A model generated the notes under the pieces. That model was not told the DNA's origin. It did no database searches and saw only the letters and a list, made by a program, of their open reading frames with translations. The position numbers and the translations under genes were made by a program. A stretch of DNA of 64,000 nt from Actinomadura xylanilytica (GTDB lineage Bacteria > Actinomycetota > Actinomycetes > Streptosporangiales > Streptosporangiaceae), in contig NZ_JASNWE010000001.1 in the NCBI RefSeq assembly GCF_030283145.1, positions 1,797,751-1,861,750 on the forward strand, read 5' to 3'. Numbering within the stretch: position 1 is the stretch's first letter; each line of letters begins with the position of its first letter. Shown here piece by piece: positions 18,284-26,180 of the stretch.

Positions 18284-19768
18284 ATGAGCGACGAAGACCC
18301 CGCGAGGGACACCGATGCCCCTGGCGGCGATGCCGGCGCGGTCCCGGCGGAGAAGGCCGGCGGCGATGCCGGCGACGTCCCCGCGGAGAAGCCTGGCGGC
18401 CGGAAGAAGTGGACGCGGCGGCAGAAGGTGGTGCGGGGTTCCGCGCTGGGGGCGGCCGTGGTGCTGCTGGTCGCGGGGGCCGGGGTCACCGGGCTCTACT
18501 TCGACTTGATGGGCGGCATCTCCCACGAGGACGCCGCCGGGCAGCTCGGGCACGACCGGCCCGAGAAGCTGAACAAGTCGCTCAACGTCCTGCTCATCGG
18601 GTCCGACACGCGGGACGGCGAGAACGCGCGGTACGGGGCCTCGGCGGGGATGACGGGGGCGCGGTCCGACACCGCGATCCTGCTGCACCTGTCGCCGAAC
18701 CGGGACCAGGCGGTGGGGATCAGCTTCCCGCGCGACTCGATGGTCAGGATCCCGGCGTGCAAGAAGACGAAGGGCGGCACGATCCCGGCGCAGTTCGGCA
18801 TGCTCAACGCCGCGTTCGCGTTCGCGGGCCCGACGTGCACCTGGAAGACGCTGGAGTCGCTGACCGGGATCCACATCGACCACTTCGTGCAGGTCGACTT
18901 CACCGGGTTCAAGCGGATGGTGGACGCGCTCGGCGGTGTGGAGATCTGCGTCGACAAGCCCGTCAACGACCCGCGGGCCGAGCTGTCGCTGAAGGCCGGG
19001 AAGCAGACGGTCAAGGGCGACGACGCCCTCGGCTACGTGCGGGCGCGCTACTCGCTCGGCGACGGATCGGACCTGGAGCGGATCGAGCGGCAGCAGAAGT
19101 TCATGGCCGCGGTGGTCGACAAGGCCACCAGCGGCAGGGTGCTCGCCGACCCGGCCAAGACCTACACATTCCTCAAGGCCGCCACCAAGTCGATGACGAC
19201 CGACGACGACCTCGACCTGTCCGCCATGAAGAAGCTGGCGGAGGGGGTCAAGGGGATGAGCGCCGGGCAGGTGCGGTTCGTGACCGTCCCGGTCAAGGGG
19301 TACGCGCCCGACCCCAACCGGGTCCAGTGGGACCGGGAGAGGGCCGAGCCGCTGTTCGAGGCGATCCGGCACGACAACGACCTGCCCGCCGAGCCGGCGG
19401 CGCCGGCCGAGGAGCGGCAGAAGCCGGCCGAGCCCGGCGACGTCCGGGTGACGGTGGTCGACGCGGGCGGCTCGGACGAGGAGGTCGAGCGGACGGTGAA
19501 GCAGCTCGGGCGGCGCGGCTTCCGGGTGGCGAAGAAGGTCGAGGCCGGACCCGACGTCCCGGAGAGCCGCATCGTGTTCGCGCCGGTGGCCGAGGGGCAG
19601 GCGTCCGCGCTCGCCCGCGTCCTGCCGGACGCCCTGCTGTCGCCCGGCGGCAACGGGCCGGAGGACGGGGTGCGGCTCGTCATCGGCAAGAACGGGGCGC
19701 GGCTCGCGCCACCGCCCATCAACAAGATCACCGGCGGCGTCGCGGCCGGGCGGAACCCCTGTGCCTGA
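18284..19768 (+). CDS. LytR-CpsA-Psr (LCP) family protein with LytR C-terminal domain
   Basis: A 494-residue membrane protein. A cytoplasmic N-terminus contains an AGGDAGxVPAEK-type direct repeat (about residues 16-37). One helix follows at about 53-72. The LCP catalytic domain (about 98-370) keeps the polyprenyl-phosphate-site residues in IGSDTR, ARSDT and SFPRDS. The C-terminal domain (about 405-490) is of the LytR_C type. LCP enzymes transfer glycopolymers from lipid carriers to peptidoglycan, or arabinogalactan-like polymers in actinobacteria. I chose the ATG at 18284 as the first start giving a normal cytoplasmic tail, but the ribosome site is weak. Confidence 0.88.
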   Translation: MSDEDPARDTDAPGGDAGAVPAEKAGGDAGDVPAEKPGGRKKWTRRQKVVRGSALGAAVVLLVAGAGVTGLYFDLMGGISHEDAAGQLGHDRPEKLNKSLNVLLIGSDTRDGENARYGASAGMTGARSDTAILLHLSPNRDQAVGISFPRDSMVRIPACKKTKGGTIPAQFGMLNAAFAFAGPTCTWKTLESLTGIHIDHFVQVDFTGFKRMVDALGGVEICVDKPVNDPRAELSLKAGKQTVKGDDALGYVRARYSLGDGSDLERIERQQKFMAAVVDKATSGRVLADPAKTYTFLKAATKSMTTDDDLDLSAMKKLAEGVKGMSAGQVRFVTVPVKGYAPDPNRVQWDRERAEPLFEAIRHDNDLPAEPAAPAEERQKPAEPGDVRVTVVDAGGSDEEVERTVKQLGRRGFRVAKKVEAGPDVPESRIVFAPVAEGQASALARVLPDALLSPGGNGPEDGVRLVIGKNGARLAPPPINKITGGVAAGRNPCA

Positions 19769-19774
19769 GGGCGG

Positions 19775-20407
19775 TCAGGGGGTGGCGAACAGGAGCGCCA
19801 GCAGGGCGCCGGCCAGCATGTACGGGCCGAACGGAATCGTGCTCCGCTCGCGCCGGACGATCAGCCGGGCGGTGCCGGCGACGCCGCCGAGGACGAACCC
19901 CAGGAGCATTCCCGCCACCCACGTCGACGACCCGAACCAGCCCAGGTACAGGCCCAGCACGCCGGACAGCTTCACGTCCCCGGCGCCCATTCCGCGCGGC
20001 ACCAGCCAGTGCTGGACCAGGTAGATGAGCCAGAGCGCGGCCATCCCCGCCAGCGCGTACCCGAACCTGCGGAGGCCGTCGTCGGTGAACGGCACGGCGA
20101 GCGCGAGCAGCGCGGCGCCGATCCCGTACGACGGGAGCGTGAAGCGGTCCGGCAGCCGCTTGACGGCGGCGTCGACGAAGGCGAGCAGCGTGCCCACCGC
20201 CGCCAGGTACAGCAGCGCCACCAGGACGGGCGCCGGGCCGAACCGCCAGCCGAGCACGCCGCACGCCGCGGCCAGGACCGCCGCCATCGCGAACCCGCGC
20301 CGGCGGGACGGCTCCCCCGCGTAGGGGGCCGTCATCGGCGCGAGCCGCAGCCCGAGCAGCAGTCCGGCCGGGAGCGTCACCACGGCGGTCCAGAGATGCG
20401 CGTTCAT
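19775..20407 (-). CDS. A24-family prepilin peptidase (TadV/CpaA-like)
   Basis: A 210-residue polytopic membrane protease with the two catalytic aspartates of type IV prepilin peptidases: Asp79 in FVDAAVKRLPD and Asp144 in GMGAGDVKL. It lacks the N-terminal methyltransferase cysteine domain of PilD, as usual in Tad systems. It should cleave the Flp pilin at 30559-30858 and the two pilin-like giants at 23892-25502 and 26181-27821. It is the far end of the minus-strand pilus locus and converges with the LCP gene only 6 nt away. Confidence 0.92.
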   Translation of the reverse strand: MNAHLWTAVVTLPAGLLLGLRLAPMTAPYAGEPSRRRGFAMAAVLAAACGVLGWRFGPAPVLVALLYLAAVGTLLAFVDAAVKRLPDRFTLPSYGIGAALLALAVPFTDDGLRRFGYALAGMAALWLIYLVQHWLVPRGMGAGDVKLSGVLGLYLGWFGSSTWVAGMLLGFVLGGVAGTARLIVRRERSTIPFGPYMLAGALLALLFATP

Positions 20408-20432
20408 CAGGCGCTCAGCGGACGGGTCCGCA

Positions 20433-23201
20433 TCACTCCGCCGCCGGGCAGTTGGCCGGGTCGTCGCACATCTTGAACGCGGCCGACCGCTGGAACAGCG
20501 TCCGGATCTCCATCGGCTTGTTGATCCGGTACGCGGCGCCGCCGGTCGACCTGGCGATCCGCTCCAGGGCGGCCATGTCGACGTCCGGGCCGAACGCCAG
20601 GCCGACGACCTGGACCGGACGCGACGGGTCGTACTCGCGCTTCAGCCCGGCCAGCAGCGTCTGCTCGTCGATGCCCCCGGCGAAGTCGTTGCGGCCGTCG
20701 GTCAGCACCAGCGCGATGTTGATCATGTCGTCGCGGTAGCCGGACTTCACCTTCCGGTAGGCGGCGAGGACGGTGTCGTACAGCCCGGTGTCACCGTCGG
20801 GCTTGGCCCGGATCCGGCCGAGGGCCTGCCCGACGCTCGCGCGGTGGGTGCCGCCGTCGGTGGTCTGGCCGAGCGGCGCGATCGGCGCCAGTTCGCGGTA
20901 CGGGCGCGGCCCGTCCATGCCGGTGGAGAACGACCACACGCCGATCTCGGTGCCGTCCGACAGCATCGCCATGCCGTGCTCGACCTCGCCGGCCGTGATC
21001 TGCATCCGGGTCCTGCCGGTGCCGGGCACCTGCTCCAGCATCGATCCGGACACGTCGATCACGGTCAGCATCCGGGTGCCGAGCCGCATCCGCCGCCACA
21101 TCTCCAGCGACTGGACCGCCAGGCCCGGAGTGGCCCCGGACGGCCCCGACACCTGCGGGGCGACGCCGGTGACCGCCGAGACGGTGCGCGCGGGCGGTTT
21201 GCCGGCCGCCCGGAGCCCCACCTTGGCGAGCTCCGCCGCGCCGCGCTCGGTGCCGATCGCGCGGAGGAACGCGCCGGCCGCCTCGGCCTTGCCGGGGGCG
21301 GGGACGATCAACGGGTAGTCGAGGCTCATCGTGCCGTCCGCCGGGATGACCGGCGTGATCGGCGCGCCGCCCGCGCGGGCCTGCTTCCAGAGGGCCTGCT
21401 CCGACGCGGCGAGGACGGGGGTCCGGTTGCCGGCCTGGGCGAGCGCGGCGAACCCGCTCGCCACGTCCGGCGCCACGGCGTCCTTGCCGCCGTCGAGGAT
21501 GCTGGCGAACCCGGACGCGGACCGCTCGCCGCCGCCGGCCGCCTCCCGCACCTTGATCAGCGCGGCGAGCCCGGTGGCGTCCCGCTCGGGGTCCACGATG
21601 CGCAGCGCGTACGGCGAGCCGCCCGGTCCGGGTTGCAGGCTGCGCCAGCTCAGGGCCGCGCCCGCCGAGGCCGCGTTCTTGGGCCGGACGAGCACGACGG
21701 GCGAGGTGGCCACCGAGCCGGCCGGCTTCGGGACCGCGATCCGGTTCCGTTCGGCGGCGCGGGCCGCGGGCTCCAGCCAGAGCGAGGAGTCCGGGACGTA
21801 GACGTCGGCCGCGAGCCGGACCGCCGGGCCGTCCCCGCCGATCGCCATGGCGATGGACGGTGAGGGCGCGGCGTTCACCGTGACCTCGACGCACTTGCCG
21901 TCGACCTTGTTGCCGTCGTCCTCGTTAAACCGGCGGCTCAGCTCGGTGAGCGCGGGCGCCACGCCGGAATCGGCGGCGATGCTCAGCCGCATCCGGGAGC
22001 CGCAGCCGCCGCCCAGGGTGGACACACCGATGAACGCGCCCGCCGCCAGCAGCAGCGCGGCGACCGTCCCGACCAGCAGCGGCATCGACGCCCAGGTCGG
22101 GACCTTGATCAGCCAGCCCGACACCTCGACGGACTTCGGGCGGTTCTTCGGCTTCCGCTCCTTCGGGCGCTTCTGCCGCTTGACCGCCCCCGAGGGCGGA
22201 GCGCCGCCTGGCATGGGGGGCCCGAACGAGGGTCCGGGTGGGGCTCCGGGCGGGGTCGCGGACGTCCCAGGCACGCCTGGCATCCCGTGCATTCCCGGCG
22301 TTCCTGGCGTCCCCTGATGAGAGGACGGGGCCCCGGGCCCGGCTTGGGGTCCCTGGCCGGGTCTCCGCATTGGGACTGGTGGAGGGACGGCCTGCGGGCG
22401 GGGCCGCGAGCTCGGGTGAGGAGTGGGGGCGGGGCTCGGTGGGGGTGGGGGCGTAGGGGTGGGTGCAGCCATCGGTGGCGGTGGCGGCGCGGGCGGCGGG
22501 CGGTTGGGACCTGCGGCACGCGCCGGCGGAGCGAGCGGGGGCACGGGCGCAGGCCCCCGCGGGGGCGCGGAGTCCTGCGCGGGCGCGGAGTCCTGCGCGG
22601 GCGCGGGCGTGGATGCCTGCGGAGGCGTGGGGCCTTGGCCCGGCTCGGGCGCAGGCGCGGGTGCTGGGGCTTGCGGGGGTGTGGGCGGCTGCGGGGATGC
22701 GGAGCCTTTCCCCACGGGGAAGGAGAGGGTCGGGGTCCGCGTGGAGCGCGGCGGCGGAGCAGGCGGCGGGGCGGAGGCCGCCGGTGCCTCGGGCGCGGCG
22801 GGCGGCGATGCCTCCGGGGCGGCGAGCGCCGGTGGTTCCACGACGGGGGGCGCCGGTGCTTCCACAACGGGGGCCGCTGGTGGTTCCGCGGCAGGAGGCG
22901 CGGGTGGTCCCGCGACGGAGGGCGCCGGTGGATCTGCGGCGGGGGCGCCGTACGCCGGGGCCGGCGGCTCGTCGTCTCCGGAGTCACCTTCGTCGGACGG
23001 CGGCCATGCCTGGGGGGCGGGGGGCGGCTCCGCGGACTCCGGGCGTGGGGGCTCTTGACGTGCGGGTTCTGGACGTGCGGGTTCTGGCGATGGCGCGGCA
23101 GGCGCCTCGCCGGGCTGCTCGGCGCCGCCCTGGCCAGCGGGGCCGCCGGGCAGGTTGAACGGCATGGGCGGGATATCGGCGCCGTCGTCTCCGGTGGACA
23201 T
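20433..23201 (-). CDS. Membrane protein with Pro-rich cytoplasmic domain, solute-binding domain and VWA domain
   Basis: A protein of about 922 residues. Residues 1-365 are disordered Pro/Ala-rich sequence, including an exact tandem repeat around 22565-22606 encoding AQDSAPAQDSAP. A basic patch and one helix (about 372-394) follow. The outside part has an extracellular solute-binding-like domain (about 400-690), then a VWA domain with the MIDAS motif DVSGSM at 716-721 and a second acidic site LTDGRND. VWA domains on Tad-type pili often act as adhesins, so a surface role with the pilus is plausible. The start is uncertain: ATGs at 23201 and 23213 both lack a clear ribosome site. Confidence 0.8.
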   Translation of the reverse strand: MSTGDDGADIPPMPFNLPGGPAGQGGAEQPGEAPAAPSPEPARPEPARQEPPRPESAEPPPAPQAWPPSDEGDSGDDEPPAPAYGAPAADPPAPSVAGPPAPPAAEPPAAPVVEAPAPPVVEPPALAAPEASPPAAPEAPAASAPPPAPPPRSTRTPTLSFPVGKGSASPQPPTPPQAPAPAPAPEPGQGPTPPQASTPAPAQDSAPAQDSAPPRGPAPVPPLAPPARAAGPNRPPPAPPPPPMAAPTPTPPPPPSPAPTPHPSSRPRPQAVPPPVPMRRPGQGPQAGPGAPSSHQGTPGTPGMHGMPGVPGTSATPPGAPPGPSFGPPMPGGAPPSGAVKRQKRPKERKPKNRPKSVEVSGWLIKVPTWASMPLLVGTVAALLLAAGAFIGVSTLGGGCGSRMRLSIAADSGVAPALTELSRRFNEDDGNKVDGKCVEVTVNAAPSPSIAMAIGGDGPAVRLAADVYVPDSSLWLEPAARAAERNRIAVPKPAGSVATSPVVLVRPKNAASAGAALSWRSLQPGPGGSPYALRIVDPERDATGLAALIKVREAAGGGERSASGFASILDGGKDAVAPDVASGFAALAQAGNRTPVLAASEQALWKQARAGGAPITPVIPADGTMSLDYPLIVPAPGKAEAAGAFLRAIGTERGAAELAKVGLRAAGKPPARTVSAVTGVAPQVSGPSGATPGLAVQSLEMWRRMRLGTRMLTVIDVSGSMLEQVPGTGRTRMQITAGEVEHGMAMLSDGTEIGVWSFSTGMDGPRPYRELAPIAPLGQTTDGGTHRASVGQALGRIRAKPDGDTGLYDTVLAAYRKVKSGYRDDMINIALVLTDGRNDFAGGIDEQTLLAGLKREYDPSRPVQVVGLAFGPDVDMAALERIARSTGGAAYRINKPMEIRTLFQRSAAFKMCDDPANCPAAE

Positions 23202-23289
23202 GATGCTGATCATTGAAATGGCCACCGGCGTCCGACACAAGGGCCCCGAGGTCCTTGACCGAGCGGCTTGACAGCCGTTCGGACAGACC

Positions 23290-23895
23290 TCACCTGGGTC
23301 GGAAGGAGGAAACGATCGACCGGATGAGCGGAGCGGTGTCGTTGTAGCGGTCGGCGGTGACGGTGACGCGCACATCCACGAGCCGCTTCTTCGCCGTCAC
23401 CGCGAACACGTCCACCTGGCGGACCGGCAGCGTACCGCCGCCCTTGCGCTCGATCCGGTAGGAGGTCCGCACCTCGTAGGCGATCACGTCGCTGACCAGC
23501 AGTTGTCTCTTGGATTCGAGCTTGAAGTCGGCCAACCGGGTGCCCACCTCGAGCCAGTCGTCGACGAGGACCGACAGCGGGAACGCGGCGTTCCCGACGA
23601 GCACGTCCAGCGAGGATTCGGGCCCGAACTCGGGCGAGCGCAGCACCCCGACCTCGAACTGCGCGTCCTGCACGACGGTCAGGCCGCTGAACTTCCGCCA
23701 GCCGCGCGGATAGCTCACGCTGAATCCATCGCCCTTGTACGGGACCAGCGTCGTGTCCAAGGTCACAGCGGCCGGACGCTGTTTCGAGGGCTCGTCGTCA
23801 CCGCCCGAGCACGAGACGGCCAGCACCGCCGTCACGACCAGCACGACCACGGCCGCCACCGCGGCCACGATGACGCGGCGGCGCCTCCGCGTCAT
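23290..23895 (-). CDS. Membrane-anchored or lipidated protein with PsbP/DUF1795-like domain
   Basis: A 201-residue protein. The basic start MTRRRRRV is followed by a long hydrophobic segment ending in LAVSCSGG, which is either a weak lipobox or a simple anchor. The exported domain contains FSVSYPRGWRKF and later DRYNDTAPLIRSIVSSFR, typical of PsbP/DUF1795-like folds. The ATG overlaps the stop of the upstream giant pilin-like gene (ATGA), so the two are co-translated. It may assist that protein at the cell surface. No catalytic motif is visible. Confidence 0.75.
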   Translation of the reverse strand: MTRRRRRVIVAAVAAVVVLVVTAVLAVSCSGGDDEPSKQRPAAVTLDTTLVPYKGDGFSVSYPRGWRKFSGLTVVQDAQFEVGVLRSPEFGPESSLDVLVGNAAFPLSVLVDDWLEVGTRLADFKLESKRQLLVSDVIAYEVRTSYRIERKGGGTLPVRQVDVFAVTAKKRLVDVRVTVTADRYNDTAPLIRSIVSSFRPR

Positions 23896-25502
23896 CGTCC
23901 GCAGTCCTTCCACGGAACCTTCTTCCCCGTCACCGGGTCGATGAAGAAGGCGTCCCGCTTCTTGAGGTTCTCGATGTCGTGCAGCTCCACCTTCTTGTAG
24001 AGCGTGACGTCCCAGCCCTTCTTACCGCCGTTGAGGGCGAACTCGGAGCCGTCGTGCTCGTTGTAGCGGTCGAACTCGGTGACCGCGACCCGGCCGGTGT
24101 CACGGAACGCCTTCCGGAGCACCTCGGCCTCCTTCGGGGTCAGGTCCTGGCCCGCCGCGGGATCGCGGGTGCTCACCCCGCTGACGTTGTTGATCTTCTC
24201 GGCGATCTTCGCGAGCTCGGGGTTGCCGGTGAGCGGGATGTCGGTCTGCTCGAACGACATCTTGCCCCAGGAGAGCGGGATCAAGGACTTGCCCCCCGAG
24301 CCGCTGCCCTTCCCCTTGCCCTTCGGCTGCACCTGACCGTTGAACTTCGCGCTCCCGCTGACGGACAGGTTGACCGTCCAGCCGTCTTCCCGGTAGAGCA
24401 TCAGGTTGACCGGCTTGCCCAGCTTGTCGCGCTGAACGCCGACGATGTACCGCTTGGTCGTGTCGTAGCGGCCCGACGCGCTGAAGCCCACCCCGGGCTC
24501 GATACCGGCCGGCGCGAGCAGCTTCCCCAGGTCGAACTTCTTCTGCGTGGTCAGCTTGGCGTCCTTGCCGAAGCCCACCTCGATCGAGTTGCCGCCGAAG
24601 TAGCGCTTGTAACCGGTGTAGGAGCCGTCGGTCTTGCCGTCCGGTGCGAGCAGGGCGTCGCCGTCGATGTAGTACCCGTCCATGGCGCCGCCGGCCTGCC
24701 CGGACTTGTAGCTGGCACCCGCGTTGAAATGGGGGTTGGTCCCCTCGCCGTAGTACCGCTTGTACGGGATCTTCATCCGCTTGGCGACGTTGTACGCGGC
24801 CTCGTCGGGGTCGATGACCTCTTCCTTCGGGCTTCCGTCCGGCCGGAGCTGGAGCCCCCGGTACTGCTGGCGGGCGCGGGCGCCTTCGAGCTTCTTCCGC
24901 TCCACCTCGGTCTCCCGCTCGAACTCGTCGCGCTGCGCCTGGTTCTTGAACATCCACTCGTCGTAGTCGGCGGCGACCCACTTCTGCCCGACGCCGATGG
25001 TGATCCCGCCGTCGCCCTTGCCGAAGCCGCCCTCGATCCCGGCGCCGTTGCCCACGCCGTCCCAGCTCTGCACCGCGATGGACTCGCCCTTGTCGTCCGG
25101 GGAGTCGTCGTTGGGGTCGTTCGGGTCGTCGTTGGGGTCGTCGGGGTCATCCGGGTCGTCCTTGAAGCGGGTGGCCAGCTCCCACTTGTCCTTTTCCCGG
25201 TTGTAGAAGAGGTACTGGCTGCTCACCATGTCGGTGTTGAAGGTGCGGCCGGAGATGCAGGGCAGCGGGGCGAGCTGCGAGGGTCTCTGCCCCGGCGCCG
25301 AGACGGGGTCGCCCACGTCCCCGTTGCCCGACTCGCAGTCCTCGCTCATGCCGCCCGCGCTCAGCAGCTTGCACACCGCGACGTTGATCCCGCCCTTGAA
25401 GGTCCCCGGCACCGCGGCGGTCACCACCACGCCCGTGATGGCCAGGACGAGCATCAGCACACCGATGTAGCCGGCTCCCGCACTGCCGCGATCCCGGTAC
25501 AC
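23892..25502 (-). CDS. Large Flp-pilin-like protein, copy 1 (variant prepilin motif)
   Basis: A 536-residue protein. The N-terminus MYRDRG-SAGAGYIGVLMLVLAITG has the layout of a class IVb prepilin: cleavage after Gly, Tyr at +6, then a hydrophobic helix and an amphipathic segment (GGINVAVCKLL) as in Flp. The normally invariant Glu at +5 is Gly. A large head of about 480 residues follows, with an acidic Asp/Pro-repeat stretch (about 113-137) and many Gly/Tyr beta-type segments, ending VPWKDCGR. The second giant ends VPWTRCH, so the two are paralogues. The GTG has GGAGG 6 nt upstream. It is probably a pilus-associated surface subunit; function unknown. Confidence 0.75.
   Translation of the reverse strand: MYRDRGSAGAGYIGVLMLVLAITGVVVTAAVPGTFKGGINVAVCKLLSAGGMSEDCESGNGDVGDPVSAPGQRPSQLAPLPCISGRTFNTDMVSSQYLFYNREKDKWELATRFKDDPDDPDDPNDDPNDPNDDSPDDKGESIAVQSWDGVGNGAGIEGGFGKGDGGITIGVGQKWVAADYDEWMFKNQAQRDEFERETEVERKKLEGARARQQYRGLQLRPDGSPKEEVIDPDEAAYNVAKRMKIPYKRYYGEGTNPHFNAGASYKSGQAGGAMDGYYIDGDALLAPDGKTDGSYTGYKRYFGGNSIEVGFGKDAKLTTQKKFDLGKLLAPAGIEPGVGFSASGRYDTTKRYIVGVQRDKLGKPVNLMLYREDGWTVNLSVSGSAKFNGQVQPKGKGKGSGSGGKSLIPLSWGKMSFEQTDIPLTGNPELAKIAEKINNVSGVSTRDPAAGQDLTPKEAEVLRKAFRDTGRVAVTEFDRYNEHDGSEFALNGGKKGWDVTLYKKVELHDIENLKKRDAFFIDPVTGKKVPWKDCGR
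25104..25161. repeat. Imperfect tandem repeat encoding an Asp/Pro/Asn tract
   Basis: The 17-mer GTCGTCGTTGGGGTCGT occurs at 25104-25120 and again at 25125-25141, a period of 21 bp, followed by degenerate copies. It encodes an acidic DDP/NDP linker in the giant pilin-like protein and is a candidate length-variable site. Confidence 0.6.
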
Positions 25503-25577
25503 GAATGCCTCCGCGGTGTTAATGGCGCACGAATATCAGTTCACACCATCGAATCCGTGAGCGACATCGGGGCGCGC

Positions 25578-25632
25578 GAGCCTCAGGACCCAAATGTGGA
25601 CGGTTCCAATAGGGTCTCGGGTCCTGGAGCCC
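25578..25632. promoter_or_regulatory. GGTCC-type inverted repeats, leader of giant pilin-like gene 1
   Basis: On the minus strand TTTGGGTCCTGAGGC (25580-25594) and on the plus strand GGGTCCTGGAGCCC (25619-25632) resemble each other and copies at 27822, 30941 and 40066. They are candidate sites for the response regulator at 30975-31733. The gap 25503-25673 also contains an AT-richer stretch at 25515-25560. Confidence 0.35.
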
Positions 25633-25673
25633 CGGACCTGGGAGGCGCGGGCCGGAGGCACTGCCCGCGAGTC

Positions 25674-26138
25674 TCAGCCCCTGGGCCGCTTCCGGCGCGG
25701 CGCGGGGAGGATAAGGGCCGCGGCGGCGCCGAGCACCGCCGCGCACATGGGGAGCACCCCGGCCGTCACCTCGCCCTGGACCGCGAGGCCGAGGTGCGCC
25801 GCGACCGCGACCAGCACGGGCCCGGCCCCGGCGACCGCGCGGGGCGGCTCGTACAGGTCGGACGCCGAGTACCGCAGCGGCCGTCGGGTGCCCGCGTAGC
25901 CGAGGCCGAGTTGGAGCAGCACGGCCGCCACCGCCGAACCCCACCAGAACCCGTCGGACACCGCGAGGCCCGGCGCGGCGACCGCGACCAGGACCACGAC
26001 CGCCGCGGCGACCGCGAGACCGGCGAGCGAGATCGCCGCACCGCGCGCCACCAGCCCGGCCGCGCGCCGCAAGGACGAGTACCGCCCTGACGAGTACCGC
26101 CCTGACGAATGCCGCCTGGATGAGCGCCGGTTCGTCAT
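25674..26138 (-). CDS. Small polytopic membrane protein of unknown function
   Basis: A 154-residue protein. A basic cytoplasmic N-terminus with RYSSG repeats, made by 15-bp DNA repeats, precedes four hydrophobic segments (about 34-56, 64-82, 101-118 and 122-145). A basic tail follows. The ATG has GGAGG 5 nt upstream. It sits between the two giant pilin-like genes, 42 nt after copy 2, so it probably shares that transcript. I do not recognise the family. A role in export or folding of the giants is only a contextual guess. Confidence 0.7.
   Translation of the reverse strand: MTNRRSSRRHSSGRYSSGRYSSLRRAAGLVARGAAISLAGLAVAAAVVVLVAVAAPGLAVSDGFWWGSAVAAVLLQLGLGYAGTRRPLRYSASDLYEPPRAVAGAGPVLVAVAAHLGLAVQGEVTAGVLPMCAAVLGAAAALILPAPRRKRPRG
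26074..26118. repeat. 15-bp tandem repeat in the membrane-protein gene
   Basis: GACGAGTACCGCCCT occurs twice exactly (26074-26088, 26089-26103) and a third time with three changes, encoding RYSSG-type units near the N-terminus. Confidence 0.75.
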
Positions 26139-26180
26139 GTCAGCCTCCGGGCCGCTGCCGGGGACCGGGGATCCGGTCGC

